Below, one piece after another: positions 52,845 to 62,382 of a DNA stretch of 64,000 bases. A program made the position numbers and the translations under genes. Below the pieces are notes generated by a model. That model saw nothing but the letters and a program-made list of their open reading frames with translations, was not told where the DNA came from and did not search any database. The stretch is from the NCBI GenBank assembly GCA_030692565.1, contig JAUYAO010000041.1:62001-126000 (forward strand), given 5' to 3'. Numbering within the stretch: position 1 is the stretch's first letter; the number at the start of each line of letters is the position of its first letter. This DNA comes from Nitrospira sp. (GTDB taxonomy: Bacteria; Nitrospirota; Nitrospiria; Nitrospirales; Nitrospiraceae).

Positions 52845-55800
52845 ATGGCTTCGTCCTTCGTTCATCTCCATCTGCACACCCAATTCAGCCTCCTCGACGG
52901 CGCGAATCAGATCGAGCCGCTCGTGCAGCAGATTAAGTCGTTCGGCCAACCGGCTGTAGCCATGACCGACCATGGCAACATGTTCGGCGCGATCGAGTTC
53001 TATCGCAAAGCCAAAGATGCGGGCGTCAAACCCATCATCGGATGCGAAGCCTATATGGCGCTCGGAAGCCGCCACGCGAAGAAAGACAGCGGGCTCGCCC
53101 ATAACGATTATTACCATCTGATTCTCCTGGCCCGTAACCTAACCGGCTACCAGAACCTCATCAAGCTTTCTAGTAAAGCATACCTTGAAGGGTTCTACTA
53201 TAAACCTCGGATGGATAAGGAACTTCTCAAGGAGCATCACGAAGGGTTAATTGCTCTGTCAGGCTGCCTCAGCGGCGAGATTCCCTACCTCATCGGCCAG
53301 AAAGACATGGACGGCGCGATGGCTGTGGCGGGCGAATTTCAAGAGATCTTCGGGAAGGAACACTTCTACCTCGAAGTGCAAGCCAACGGCCTCGATCACC
53401 AGCGCATCGCCAATGCCGGCCTGATCGAAATCCACAAAAAGATGAACATCCCGATGGCAGGCACCAACGACTGTCACTACCTCAAAAAAGAGGATTCCCA
53501 CCCGCACGAACTGATGCTCTGCCTCCAAACCGGCAAGACCCTCAGCGACCCGAACCGGATGAAGTTCGACACCGACCAGCTCTATGTCAAATCGACGGAA
53601 GAAATTACGCCGGCCTTTGCCGAATTCCCCGGCGCCGTCACAAACACCTGCCGCATCGCCGACAACTGCGACCTGGAGCTCGTCCTCAACAAGACGCACT
53701 TGCCGCAATACAAAGTCCCGGAAGGCTATACGCGCGAATCCTACGTGGAACATCTGGCCATCGAAGGACTCAAGGCCCGGCTGAAAGAACGCCCCAGCAC
53801 GATTCTACCGGCCGCCTATGAACTGCGGCTGCGCGAAGAGCTGATGGTCATTTGCTCCATGGGCTTTGCCGGCTACTTCCTGATTGTCTGGGACATTATT
53901 CGCTTCGCCCGCTCACGCGGTATTCCCGTCGGGCCGGGACGCGGATCGGCGGCGGGCAGTCTCGTCGCCTATGCACTGCGCATCACAGACCTGGATCCGC
54001 TCGTCTACAGCCTGCTCTTCGAGCGGTTCCTGAATCCGGAACGTGTGTCCCTCCCCGATATCGACATGGACTTCTGCATGGATCGCCGCGGCGAGGTGAT
54101 CAACTACGTCGTGGACAAGTACGGCAAGGACCACGTCGCGCAGATCATCACGTTCGGCACGCTCGGCGCGAAAGCGGCCATTCGCGATGTCGGCCGCGTG
54201 CTTGAAATTCCCTATGCCGAGGCCGACAAAGTCGCCAAGCTGATACCCAACCAGCTCAACATGACCTTGCAACAAGCCCTTGAGCTAGAGCCGAAGCTCA
54301 TGGAGCTGGTCAACACCGACGCCCGAATCGCCGAACTCATGAAAGTCGCGCAGTCGTTGGAAGGCCTGGCGCGGCATGCTTCGACGCACGCCGCCGGCGT
54401 CGTCATCTCCGAAGGCCCCCTGACCGACCATGTGCCTCTCTACAAGGGGGCCAACGACGAAATCGTGACGCAATACACGATGGGCGACGTCGAAAAGATC
54501 GGCCTGGTCAAATTCGACTTCCTCGGTCTCAAGACCCTGACCATGATCCATCGGGCGGAGATTCTCATCAACGAAACGCATCCGGATCGGCCTCCGCTCG
54601 CAGTGGAACAGCTCCCGTTCGACGATGTAAAAACGTTCGATCTGCTCTCCTCCGGCAAAACCACCGGGATCTTCCAGCTGGAAAGCTCCGGCATGCGCGA
54701 TCTGCTCACCGGCTTCCGGCCGGACCGGTTTGAGGACATCATCGCCATCATCGCCCTCTATCGCCCCGGTCCGATGGACCTGATTCCCGACTTCATCAAG
54801 CGCAAGCAGGGCAAAGTCCCGATCACCTACGAGACGCCTGAACTTGAGCCGATTCTGAAAGACACCTACGGGGTCATCGTCTATCAGGAACAGGTCATGG
54901 CGATCGCCAACAAGATCGCCGGCTTCTCACTGGGACAAGCCGACATTCTCCGCCGCGCCATGGGCAAGAAGAAGCCGGAGGAGATGGAGAAGCTGCGCGT
55001 CAAATTCCTGGAGGGCGCGAAGAACAACAAGATCGCCGAGAAGAAGGCGGAGAAGCTCTACGAGCTCATTCAAAAGTTCGCCGGGTACGGATTCAACAAG
55101 TCGCACGCGGCGGCCTATGCCGTGGTTTGCTATCACACCGGCTATCTCAAGGCGCACTACCCGACTGAGTTTATGGCCGCGCTCATGACCACGGACATGG
55201 GCAACCAGGATAAGATCGTCGGCTACTTCACCGAATGCCGCGACCTCGGCATCAAGGTGCTGGGGCCGGATATTAACGAGAGCGGCAAGAACTTTACGGT
55301 CATCGACCGCGCCATCCGGTTCGGCATGGCGGCGATTAAGAACGTGGGCGAAGGAGCCGTCGAATCCGTCCTCGCCATACGGGCAGAGACCGGTCCGTTC
55401 AAATCCTTCTTCGACTTCTGCCGCCGCGTCGACCTCCATAAGGTCAATAAACGCATGCTCGAAGGATTGATCAAAACCGGAGCCTTCGATTCCACCGCCG
55501 CAAAACGGGCGCAGCTCATGGCCGTGATGGATCAAGCCGTGGAAGACGGCGCCGCCGCACAGCGCGAGCGCGACCTCGGACAAACCAGCATCTTCGGCGA
55601 CGAGCACAGCGGACCCGATGCCTCCGCCACGCTGGCCACGCCGCCGCTCCCCGCGATCGCTGAATGGGATCAAGCACTGCGCCTAAAATATGAACGAGAG
55701 CTGACCGGATTCTACATCACCGCTCATCCGCTCACTCGCTACGAAGCGACACTCAAAGCGCTCTCGACGGCCACAACCGTCGGATTGTCCGACGTGTCCG

Positions 55801-56306
55801 ACGGGAAAGAAGTCCGGATCTGCGGCATCATCGCGTCGGTCAAATCGATGATCACCAAAAAGGGCGATCGGATGGCCTATCTGAACGTCGAAGATCTGCA
55901 CGGGACCGTCGAAGTCATCGCCTTCCCGGATCTCTTCAAGACCGCCGGCGAGCTGATTGCACCGGAGCGGCTGGTGCGCATCACCGGCACCATCGACCGC
56001 GGAGACAAAGGCACCAAGCTGCGGGGTGTGAAGATCGAGCCGCTGGCCGATGTACAAACGCAATCCATCAAGCGCGTCCAGATCAGACTGTCGGATCCAT
56101 CGGAGACCACCGACCAACTTCCGAAACTGCGCGACATTTTCACGCGTTATCCTGGCAACACGACGGTTTCACTGACGTTCTCGATGGGGAACGCCCTGGA
56201 AGCCGATACCGTCCCCCTGCCGAACCACACGATTTCCCCCAGCGAATATTTTGTGGCAGACGTTGAAGAAGTGCTAGGCAAAGGGGCACTGTCTTTGCTA
56301 TCTTAG
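52845..56306 (+). CDS. dnaE: DNA polymerase III subunit alpha
   Basis: Replicative polymerase. 1153 residues: N-terminal PHP domain (HLHLHTQFSLLDGANQ, VAMTDHGNM), palm with PGRGSAAGSLVAYAL and the catalytic LPDIDMDF, then FAGYGFNKSHAAAYA, helix-hairpin-helix and an OB fold (KVRICGIIASVKSMITKKG near 1000). The C-terminal region is complete. Its 5' end, with promoter, is repeated twice upstream. accA follows, as in many bacteria. Confidence 0.96.
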   Translation: MASSFVHLHLHTQFSLLDGANQIEPLVQQIKSFGQPAVAMTDHGNMFGAIEFYRKAKDAGVKPIIGCEAYMALGSRHAKKDSGLAHNDYYHLILLARNLTGYQNLIKLSSKAYLEGFYYKPRMDKELLKEHHEGLIALSGCLSGEIPYLIGQKDMDGAMAVAGEFQEIFGKEHFYLEVQANGLDHQRIANAGLIEIHKKMNIPMAGTNDCHYLKKEDSHPHELMLCLQTGKTLSDPNRMKFDTDQLYVKSTEEITPAFAEFPGAVTNTCRIADNCDLELVLNKTHLPQYKVPEGYTRESYVEHLAIEGLKARLKERPSTILPAAYELRLREELMVICSMGFAGYFLIVWDIIRFARSRGIPVGPGRGSAAGSLVAYALRITDLDPLVYSLLFERFLNPERVSLPDIDMDFCMDRRGEVINYVVDKYGKDHVAQIITFGTLGAKAAIRDVGRVLEIPYAEADKVAKLIPNQLNMTLQQALELEPKLMELVNTDARIAELMKVAQSLEGLARHASTHAAGVVISEGPLTDHVPLYKGANDEIVTQYTMGDVEKIGLVKFDFLGLKTLTMIHRAEILINETHPDRPPLAVEQLPFDDVKTFDLLSSGKTTGIFQLESSGMRDLLTGFRPDRFEDIIAIIALYRPGPMDLIPDFIKRKQGKVPITYETPELEPILKDTYGVIVYQEQVMAIANKIAGFSLGQADILRRAMGKKKPEEMEKLRVKFLEGAKNNKIAEKKAEKLYELIQKFAGYGFNKSHAAAYAVVCYHTGYLKAHYPTEFMAALMTTDMGNQDKIVGYFTECRDLGIKVLGPDINESGKNFTVIDRAIRFGMAAIKNVGEGAVESVLAIRAETGPFKSFFDFCRRVDLHKVNKRMLEGLIKTGAFDSTAAKRAQLMAVMDQAVEDGAAAQRERDLGQTSIFGDEHSGPDASATLATPPLPAIAEWDQALRLKYERELTGFYITAHPLTRYEATLKALSTATTVGLSDVSDGKEVRICGIIASVKSMITKKGDRMAYLNVEDLHGTVEVIAFPDLFKTAGELIAPERLVRITGTIDRGDKGTKLRGVKIEPLADVQTQSIKRVQIRLSDPSETTDQLPKLRDIFTRYPGNTTVSLTFSMGNALEADTVPLPNHTISPSEYFVADVEEVLGKGALSLLS

Positions 56307-56361
56307 TGTACGTAATTGGGGGTATGCCTCCATAGGATTTCACCCTGGAATACCGAGCTCC

Positions 56362-57327
56362 ATGCGCGACTATCTCGAGTTTGAAAAGCCGGTCCGCGAG
56401 ATCGAAGAGAAGATCGAAAAGTTAGCGGCGGCCAATTCAGGTAAAGCCTCCACGCAGGAAGAAATCCGGAAGTTGCGCGGGAAGCTTGCGCAGGTCGAGA
56501 CCCAGCTCTATAGCACATTGACCCCCTGGCAGCGGACTCAACTCGCCCGCCACCCCCAGCGCCCCAGCACTCTCGATTACATCAGCGAACTCAGCCGCGG
56601 ATTTCTGGAACTCCATGGGGATCGCTCCTTCGGAGACGACCGGGCCATCGTCGGGGGATTTGCCAAGTTCAACGACCGTACAGTCATGATCATCGGACAC
56701 CAGAAGGGTAAGACGCTGAAGGAGCGCATGCAGCGAAACTTCGGCATGCCCAATCCAGAAGGCTATCGGAAAGCCTTGCGGCTGATGCGCTTGGCGGAAA
56801 AGTTCGGCCATCCCATCATTACGTTCATCGATACTCCGGGAGCCTACCCCGGCATCGGCGCGGAAGAACGCGGACAGGCGGAAGCCATCGCCCGCAATCT
56901 CCTGGTGATGTCGCGGCTCAAAGTCCCGATTCTGTCCGTCGTGATCGGCGAAGGCGGCAGCGGCGGCGCGCTGGCGCTGGGAGTGTCAGACCGCGTCCTC
57001 ATGCTGGAACATTCGGTCTATTCGGTGATTTCTCCTGAAGGTTGCGCGGCTATTCTCTGGGACAACCCCGCCAAGGTCCCGGATGCGGCCATGGCCCTTA
57101 AGATCACGGCCCAGGACCTGATGGGGCTTGGCGTGATCGATGAGATCGTTCCCGAACCCTTAGGCGGAGCGCACCGTGAACCCAAAGCCGTCTGCGACCG
57201 GGTTGCGAAAGCCCTCACCAATCAACTCTTTCAACTGCTCGATCTCCCGCACAACGAACTCCTGAACCAGCGCGACCTCAAGTTCCGGAAGATCGGCGCC
57301 GTCGAAGGACTCACTGCACTGGCCTAA
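56362..57327 (+). CDS. accA: Acetyl-CoA carboxylase carboxyltransferase subunit alpha
   Basis: Transfers the carboxyl group from carboxybiotin to acetyl-CoA with AccD. 321 residues: N-terminal helices (YLEFEKPVREIEEKIEKL), then the crotonase-like domain HPQRPSTLDYI, ELHGDRSFGDD, TFIDTPGAYPGIGAEERGQ and VIGEGGSGGALALG. It is 55 bases after dnaE. Works with AccB and AccC encoded at 10003-11949. Confidence 0.96.
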   Translation: MRDYLEFEKPVREIEEKIEKLAAANSGKASTQEEIRKLRGKLAQVETQLYSTLTPWQRTQLARHPQRPSTLDYISELSRGFLELHGDRSFGDDRAIVGGFAKFNDRTVMIIGHQKGKTLKERMQRNFGMPNPEGYRKALRLMRLAEKFGHPIITFIDTPGAYPGIGAEERGQAEAIARNLLVMSRLKVPILSVVIGEGGSGGALALGVSDRVLMLEHSVYSVISPEGCAAILWDNPAKVPDAAMALKITAQDLMGLGVIDEIVPEPLGGAHREPKAVCDRVAKALTNQLFQLLDLPHNELLNQRDLKFRKIGAVEGLTALA

Positions 57328-57340
57328 CCGCAACATTCCC

Positions 57341-57934
57341 CTATCCCAGCAACCCCGCATCCATGAATCGCTGTTGAATCGCTGTTTGCATGGCCGAGGC
57401 CACTTCCGCTCGGCAGTCATTTAAACTCTCATCCTGTAAATATCGCTCAATCGTCCGCGGCAGTTTTTTCCACCAGGCTCTCGCCGAGATCCGCACCTGA
57501 TCCGCTTCGACACCTGTGCAGGCCAGCAGCTTCCGGATCTCGTGCTCGAAGAACGCGACATGCGTTTCTTCGTCATCCACGATGGACTGCATGTCCGGCC
57601 GGAGGCCGACCAGCAGCTTGGCAAACTCCAGCCCCAGCGCTTCGTATCCGAACAACAGCACGGCGAGCGACGACCACTGCTGCGGCACAGTCGGCAACAC
57701 CTCACGTCCCCAGGACTGATAGCCCACCAGCGTTTCAAAATATTTCAAGTGGTCTTCCTCATCGGCTTCATGCTGTTTGAGGAAGGCCAGAACATTCGCC
57801 GGCACATCGCGCAACTGCGCCGCTCGCACCGCCCAGAGAGCCATAGCCTCGGCTTTAAGAAATCGCTCCAACAAGGATGGTTCGCACTCCGGCGGCAAGC
57901 GGAGCGGCTCAGCGTGATCGTGTAACGGTGACAT
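57341..57934 (-). CDS. Ferritin-like di-iron protein of unknown function
   Basis: 197 residues, helical. Possible di-iron ligands: Glu in LKAEAMALW, ExxH in HEADEEDHLKYFE, Glu in FGYEALGLEF and ExxH in DDEETHVAFFEHE, i.e. the four-helix ferritin-like pattern. It resembles DUF455/MiaE-like or Coq7-like proteins but the family cannot be fixed. Convergent with accA, 13 bases apart. Confidence 0.7.
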   Translation of the reverse strand: MSPLHDHAEPLRLPPECEPSLLERFLKAEAMALWAVRAAQLRDVPANVLAFLKQHEADEEDHLKYFETLVGYQSWGREVLPTVPQQWSSLAVLLFGYEALGLEFAKLLVGLRPDMQSIVDDEETHVAFFEHEIRKLLACTGVEADQVRISARAWWKKLPRTIERYLQDESLNDCRAEVASAMQTAIQQRFMDAGLLG

Positions 57935-58143
57935 AATCGACCGTCATAGTACGCGAGCCGCTTTTTATTGTCCAAGAGACCTAGGGGACGCACAGGTTGC
58001 CCCGATCCATTGACCAGCGCAAATCCGACCTTCTATTGTCAGAATCCATCGCATTTGAGACAGTACGTACAGCTACTCACCAGACCGGCGATATGTCCAC
58101 GCACCGTAGATTGACGTCGGTCCACCAACGAGGACAGATTTCC

Positions 58144-58845
58144 ATGAAGAGCCCCACTGCCTTGTCGCTATCGACGCGCCTATGTCCACTCAGCCTCTGC
58201 CTCCTCACCAGCGCCTTGCTCACGGGAGTCGGCTGTGTCAGCCAGCAAACTTATGACAAGACCAAAGACGAAACGAATGAACTGACCCGCGCCCTGGATG
58301 CGACGCGCACCGACATCACCGAGTTGGAGCAGCGCATTGCGGCGCTGAAGGCCGCGAATCGGCAGGAAGATGCCGTCGCCACCGAGCTGCGCGCGGCCAT
58401 CCAGCGGGAAGAGGAAACGCTGCCGGTTCTCAGAAAACGCGCGGAAGAGAAGCTCGCCGCTCTCCAAACACAGGTGGCAACCCTTGTGAACCAAAGCCGT
58501 CTGCTCGCACGAGAGATGGCGGACGCGAAGCAGGAGGGCGTCTCATTGCAGGCGATGGTCACGCAGCACAAACAGGAGATGGAGGAATCACGTGCGCTGC
58601 TCACTCCGATCACACCGGCAACGAGCGCGCAGACCCCACCGACCGTGACGCCGGTTGCTCCCTCGATCACACCGATCAGTCCGGCCGTGCCGCCGCAACA
58701 GACGGCACAAGCCGCGCCGACCGCTCCTGTGAAGCCGGCGACCGCGCCTCGTCCGGCTAAGGTGGAACCAGCTCCGGCGGACGAGTCTTGGACCGATTGG
58801 ATCAAGAACAGGGTATCCAGTATATGGAGTTGGATCTTCAACTAG
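58144..58845 (+). CDS. Coiled-coil lipoprotein
   Basis: 233 residues from ATG 58144. Signal peptide ending TGVGC (weak lipobox), a coiled coil from about residue 35 to 140 (QTYDKTKDETNELTRALDAT, TELEQRIAAL, EEKLAALQTQVATLV), a Pro/Thr/Ala-rich linker, and a short amphipathic end (DWIKNRVSSIWSWIF) that may touch a membrane. No family recognised. The next gene is another lipoprotein. Confidence 0.75.
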   Translation: MKSPTALSLSTRLCPLSLCLLTSALLTGVGCVSQQTYDKTKDETNELTRALDATRTDITELEQRIAALKAANRQEDAVATELRAAIQREEETLPVLRKRAEEKLAALQTQVATLVNQSRLLAREMADAKQEGVSLQAMVTQHKQEMEESRALLTPITPATSAQTPPTVTPVAPSITPISPAVPPQQTAQAAPTAPVKPATAPRPAKVEPAPADESWTDWIKNRVSSIWSWIFN

Positions 58846-58947
58846 GCAGTAGCAGTCCGGCCCCGCACAATCCCTGTCGTACCCTTCCGCCGCAGGCCGG
58901 AGCATTTTCCTTGCGCAAGAAGCAACAATCAACCAGGGAGATCGCGC

Positions 58948-59334
58948 GTGAATCGCCAAACAAAAGCATTGCTGGCAACCCTGTGTGCGATGCTGGTGAC
59001 CGGTTGTGCCGGCATGCAAGGCCCGCCGGAGGATCTGCTGAAGCGAGTACCTGTCGTCGAGATCGGAAAGCCGGAACCCGCCGATAAAAATTACATCCTC
59101 TATATTCCCGGAGGCAAGACCATCCTCGTTCAGATGACGGTGAAGGGCCCCCTCATCGTCAATCCGGGAGAAGCCACCACCCGCATCCAACTGACCCAGA
59201 GCCTCTACCTCTATAAGGAATGGTCCAGCCTCGACGGAAGAACCTGGACCCATCAGGCCTTTCAAGGCCGCGTCGCCATCGGACTGGCACCCCAGGGCGG
59301 CATCGTCGAGGTCTTTGTGAATCGACCGGATTAG
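58948..59334 (+). CDS. Lipoprotein of unknown function
   Basis: 128 residues, GTG start with GGGAGAT upstream. Signal peptide with a clear lipobox LVTGC. The mature part is beta-rich (YILYIPGGKTILVQMTVKG, RIQLTQSLYLYKEW). Not recognised. Its stop overlaps the 3' end of the convergent flavoprotein by four bases. Confidence 0.75.
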   Translation: MNRQTKALLATLCAMLVTGCAGMQGPPEDLLKRVPVVEIGKPEPADKNYILYIPGGKTILVQMTVKGPLIVNPGEATTRIQLTQSLYLYKEWSSLDGRTWTHQAFQGRVAIGLAPQGGIVEVFVNRPD

Positions 59335-60551
59335 CGGGGCGTGAACCAGGCCACCGCTCCTGCGCCGGCTGCGCGGCCGCTGGCAAAGCAGGCCGTGAGC
59401 AGATACCCGCCCGTCGGGGCTTCCCAATCCAGCATCTCTCCAGCGCAAAAGACCCCCGGCACCTCGCGCAACATCAATCTGGCATCGACCGCTTCAAAAA
59501 TAACGCCACCGGCCGAACTGATCGACTCCGCCAGCGGCCTGGTCGCAATCAGTTTCAACGACAGCGACTTGATCGCGGCGGCCAGTTTCGCCGGATCGGC
59601 AAAGTCTTCTTTTGACACGACCTCCCGCAAAAGGCCGACCTTCACTCCGGTCATGCCGAGCCGGCGCTCCAGATGCGTCGCCATGGTTTTTTTCCCGCGG
59701 GGCTTGGCAAGATCGTTCGTTAAACCGGAGAGATCACGGTCAGGCGCCAAATCCAGCCGCAAGACGGCGAATCCCTTGGTGGCAAGTTCATCACGGAGCA
59801 GTGCGGACATCGAATAGATCACGCCCCCCTCTACGCCCGTCGAGGTCACCACGAATTCGCCTTGCTGCCACTTTTCTCCGCCCGCCGGCGTCTGAATTTT
59901 CAACGCCACAGACTTCACCGGATGGCCGGCGAACTTCTTCTTGAAAATTTCCGTCCAGGCAATATCGAACCCGCAATTGGCCGGGCGCAACGGACTCACC
60001 GAGACGCCGCGCTGCGCAAGCCACGGCACCCAGGCCGCATCCGAACCCAGTTGCGGCCAACTCCCTCCGCCGAGCGCGAGGATCACCGCGTCGGCCCGAA
60101 CGAGCTGCTTCCCCTCGGGAGAGTCGAACTGCAGCGCGCCTTGCGCATCCCATCCAAGCCAGCGATGCCGCACATGAAAGCGAACGCCGGCCTGACGGAG
60201 TCGCCGCAGCCAGGCCCGCAGCAACGGAGCCGACTTCATGTCTTTCGGAAACACCCGACCGGACGATCCTACAAATGTCTCAATCCCCAGTCCCTTGACC
60301 CAGGCGCGCAGGGCCTCCGGTCCAAAGCCGGCCAGGAGCGGAGCGATCTGAGTCCGCCGCATCCCATACCGCGACAGCATTTTCTCGACCGGCTCGGAAT
60401 GCGTGAGATTCAGTCCACCCTTCCCGGCCAGCAAGAATTTGCGCCCGACCGACGGCATGGCGTCATACAAGTCCACCTGCGCTCCCGCTGCGCTCGCACT
60501 CTCCGCAGCCATCAGGCCTGCCGGACCGCCTCCGATAATCGCAATCTTCAT
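59331..60551 (-). CDS. YhiN/HI0933 family flavoprotein (NAD(P)/FAD-dependent oxidoreductase)
   Basis: 406 residues from ATG 60551. N-terminal dinucleotide fold IAIIGGGPAGLMAAESAS, then KFLLAGKGGLNLTHSE, FVGSSGRVFPKDMKS, LALGGGSWPQLGS, and a C-terminal CAGEMLDWEAPTGGYLL FAD contact. This is the YhiN/HI0933 family, with unknown substrate. The gene is 40 bases upstream of the DUF488 stop on the same strand. Confidence 0.88.
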   Translation of the reverse strand: MKIAIIGGGPAGLMAAESASAAGAQVDLYDAMPSVGRKFLLAGKGGLNLTHSEPVEKMLSRYGMRRTQIAPLLAGFGPEALRAWVKGLGIETFVGSSGRVFPKDMKSAPLLRAWLRRLRQAGVRFHVRHRWLGWDAQGALQFDSPEGKQLVRADAVILALGGGSWPQLGSDAAWVPWLAQRGVSVSPLRPANCGFDIAWTEIFKKKFAGHPVKSVALKIQTPAGGEKWQQGEFVVTSTGVEGGVIYSMSALLRDELATKGFAVLRLDLAPDRDLSGLTNDLAKPRGKKTMATHLERRLGMTGVKVGLLREVVSKEDFADPAKLAAAIKSLSLKLIATRPLAESISSAGGVIFEAVDARLMLREVPGVFCAGEMLDWEAPTGGYLLTACFASGRAAGAGAVAWFTPR

Positions 60552-60591
60552 CGGGCCCACCGCGATCCGTTCCCATCAAACTGCCACATCG

Positions 60592-60972
60592 TCATGTCGT
60601 GCTTCGCTTTCGTGTGATTGATTGTTTCAACACCAGCTGGATCACCGCCGCCTGATTGAATCGTTCGTCCCGGGCAGAATACACCAGCGTCACTGGTCCT
60701 TCCTTCGCCTGCTGCCGGACCGCGTCGAGCAGTGGCTGCTGTTCCCTTAATTCGATCCGATACCGCTCGCAAAATTCGTCCCACTTGGCCGGATCATGAT
60801 TGAACCAGCGCCGCAAGACCGTGGACGGGGCAATGCCTCGCATCCACAGATCGATCTGTGCCGCGACTTTCGAAACACCCCTCGGCCACAGCCGATCCAC
60901 CAGAATCCGATACCCATCGCCCTTCATCGCCGGCTCGTAGATGCGCTTGATCCTGACCAGGGTCGCGGCCAT
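60592..60972 (-). CDS. DUF488 family protein
   Basis: 126 residues: VRIKRIYEPA, YRILVDRLWPRGVSK, WFNHDPAKWDEFCERYRIEL and VTLVYSARDERFNQA, the DUF488 pattern. Function unknown; some members are proposed to act in stress or sugar metabolism. Its ATG overlaps the aldo/keto reductase stop by one base, so the two genes are coupled. Confidence 0.88.
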   Translation of the reverse strand: MAATLVRIKRIYEPAMKGDGYRILVDRLWPRGVSKVAAQIDLWMRGIAPSTVLRRWFNHDPAKWDEFCERYRIELREQQPLLDAVRQQAKEGPVTLVYSARDERFNQAAVIQLVLKQSITRKRSTT

Positions 60973-61811
60973 TACAATCCGATCGTTTCGATCCGCTGCA
61001 ACTCTTCCGCCGTCAACGTGAATTGATCTGATGCCAGATCTTCCTTCATATGTTCGGGATTCGTGGTACCCGTCAGGGGCAACATCCCGATCTGCATAGC
61101 AAATCGGAAGACAATCTGAGCGAGCCCGGTCCCGTACTTCACTGCCATTGCGCGCACATCAGGCTCCGTGAAGACCTCGCGATTCGCCGTGAGGAGCGAG
61201 AAGCCCTGATAAATGATCTGGTTCGCCCGACACAGATCCCGCACTTCTTTGTCCCAGCCGAAAGCGGCATAGCAGCGATTCTGCACGACCATCGGCTTGT
61301 GCCTGGCCTTGGCACATAGCAGAGCGAGCTGTTCAGCCGACACACTGCTGACACCGATCATTTTGGTCTTGCCGGAATCGTAGAATGACTCGATCGCCGC
61401 CCAGACTTCCCAATCTGCCGCGCCCAATCCCCGCCTGGAATAGGGCCCATGCAGGACATAGGAGTCGAGATAGTCGGTGTGGAGATGCGACAAGGAACTC
61501 TGAAAGGACTGATTGACCTGTGTCGTAAGATCAACGCTCGCTTCATAGGGTGTCCGGTGGTCCTGCCCGTCAACCGAGGTAAACTTGGTCTGAAGAAACA
61601 GCGCCTCCCGCTGGAACCCCTGTTTTGCCAGGACCAACAGCGCATCCCCGACCAGGGCTTCCTGATAGTGGATGAGCTGATTCGCCGTGTCGATTGCCGT
61701 GAAGCCTGACGCCACGGCGAGTTGCACCAACCGGCTCGTCGCCTCTTTCTTCCAGGCCGTGCCGTACATGAAGGAAGGAATCGAAATACCGTTATATGCC
61801 ATCAAAGTCAT
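60972..61811 (-). CDS. Aldo/keto reductase
   Basis: 279 residues from ATG 61811. TIM-barrel AKR with the tetrad Asp (AIDTANQ), Tyr (LIHYQEALVG), Lys (LQTKF) and His (VLHGPYS), and a C-terminal NADPH region (PLTGTTNPEHMKEDL). Substrate unknown. Two genes downstream on the strand are DUF488 and the YhiN-like flavoprotein, so a small redox-type operon is likely. Confidence 0.88.
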   Translation of the reverse strand: MTLMAYNGISIPSFMYGTAWKKEATSRLVQLAVASGFTAIDTANQLIHYQEALVGDALLVLAKQGFQREALFLQTKFTSVDGQDHRTPYEASVDLTTQVNQSFQSSLSHLHTDYLDSYVLHGPYSRRGLGAADWEVWAAIESFYDSGKTKMIGVSSVSAEQLALLCAKARHKPMVVQNRCYAAFGWDKEVRDLCRANQIIYQGFSLLTANREVFTEPDVRAMAVKYGTGLAQIVFRFAMQIGMLPLTGTTNPEHMKEDLASDQFTLTAEELQRIETIGL

Positions 61812-61936
61812 GAAAGAGCCTCCTGATTGCATGCTGACGGAAACAACCCCTCCCTGTCCAGCGAGATCGAGCCCCTACTAAGTGAAGCCGCCATCCAATC
61901 CGGCTACCGCTTTTCATGGAGCGGCATCCCTCCTTC

Positions 61937-61945
61937 TGCTATACT
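61937..61945 (+). promoter_or_regulatory. Extended -10 promoter, leaderless arrangement
   Basis: TGC-TATACT ends 7 bases before the ATG at 61953. No ribosome-binding site between them. Confidence 0.5.
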
Positions 61946-61952
61946 TTTCCCC

Positions 61953-62306
61953 ATGTATCGTCGAATCATGCCTCAGATGCTCGTCATCGGCTGGCTTGCG
62001 CTGCTGCCTTGTCTCTGGACCACAGGAGACCTGGTCGTCGATCTGGTGTTTGAAGCGCCGGACGTGACGTCCAACGCCGATGCCTCAGCAGAGGAACCGG
62101 ATAATGCCGCCGAACATCTGCTCATGCCATCCGCACAAACGGACCGTTTAACCGCAGCCGCACTCGCAGCAACTCCGGCAACTGACTTCGATGTCTCCTC
62201 CATTGTCGTCACGGCACCGGGCAACGCGACTCCGAGAGCCGCGCCCGCTCTGCACTATCCTCCTAGAAACAAACCCGTTTCCCTGCCTCTGCCTCTTCGT
62301 ATCTAG
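61953..62306 (+). CDS. Hypothetical exported protein
   Basis: 117 residues. N-terminal hydrophobic segment (LVIGWLALLPCLWTTGDLVV) that could be a signal peptide or anchor, then a low-complexity Ala/Pro/Thr-rich part with no domain. Not recognised. It precedes the Omp85-like gene on the same strand after a 76-base gap. Could be part of the same envelope-related unit. Confidence 0.6.
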   Translation: MYRRIMPQMLVIGWLALLPCLWTTGDLVVDLVFEAPDVTSNADASAEEPDNAAEHLLMPSAQTDRLTAAALAATPATDFDVSSIVVTAPGNATPRAAPALHYPPRNKPVSLPLPLRI

Positions 62307-62382
62307 ACTCATCCAGCGTCTCCACGCCCTGCGCTCGTCCTGTTGATCGACGGGCGCTTCTCTTTATTACCAACGGAGGCCT

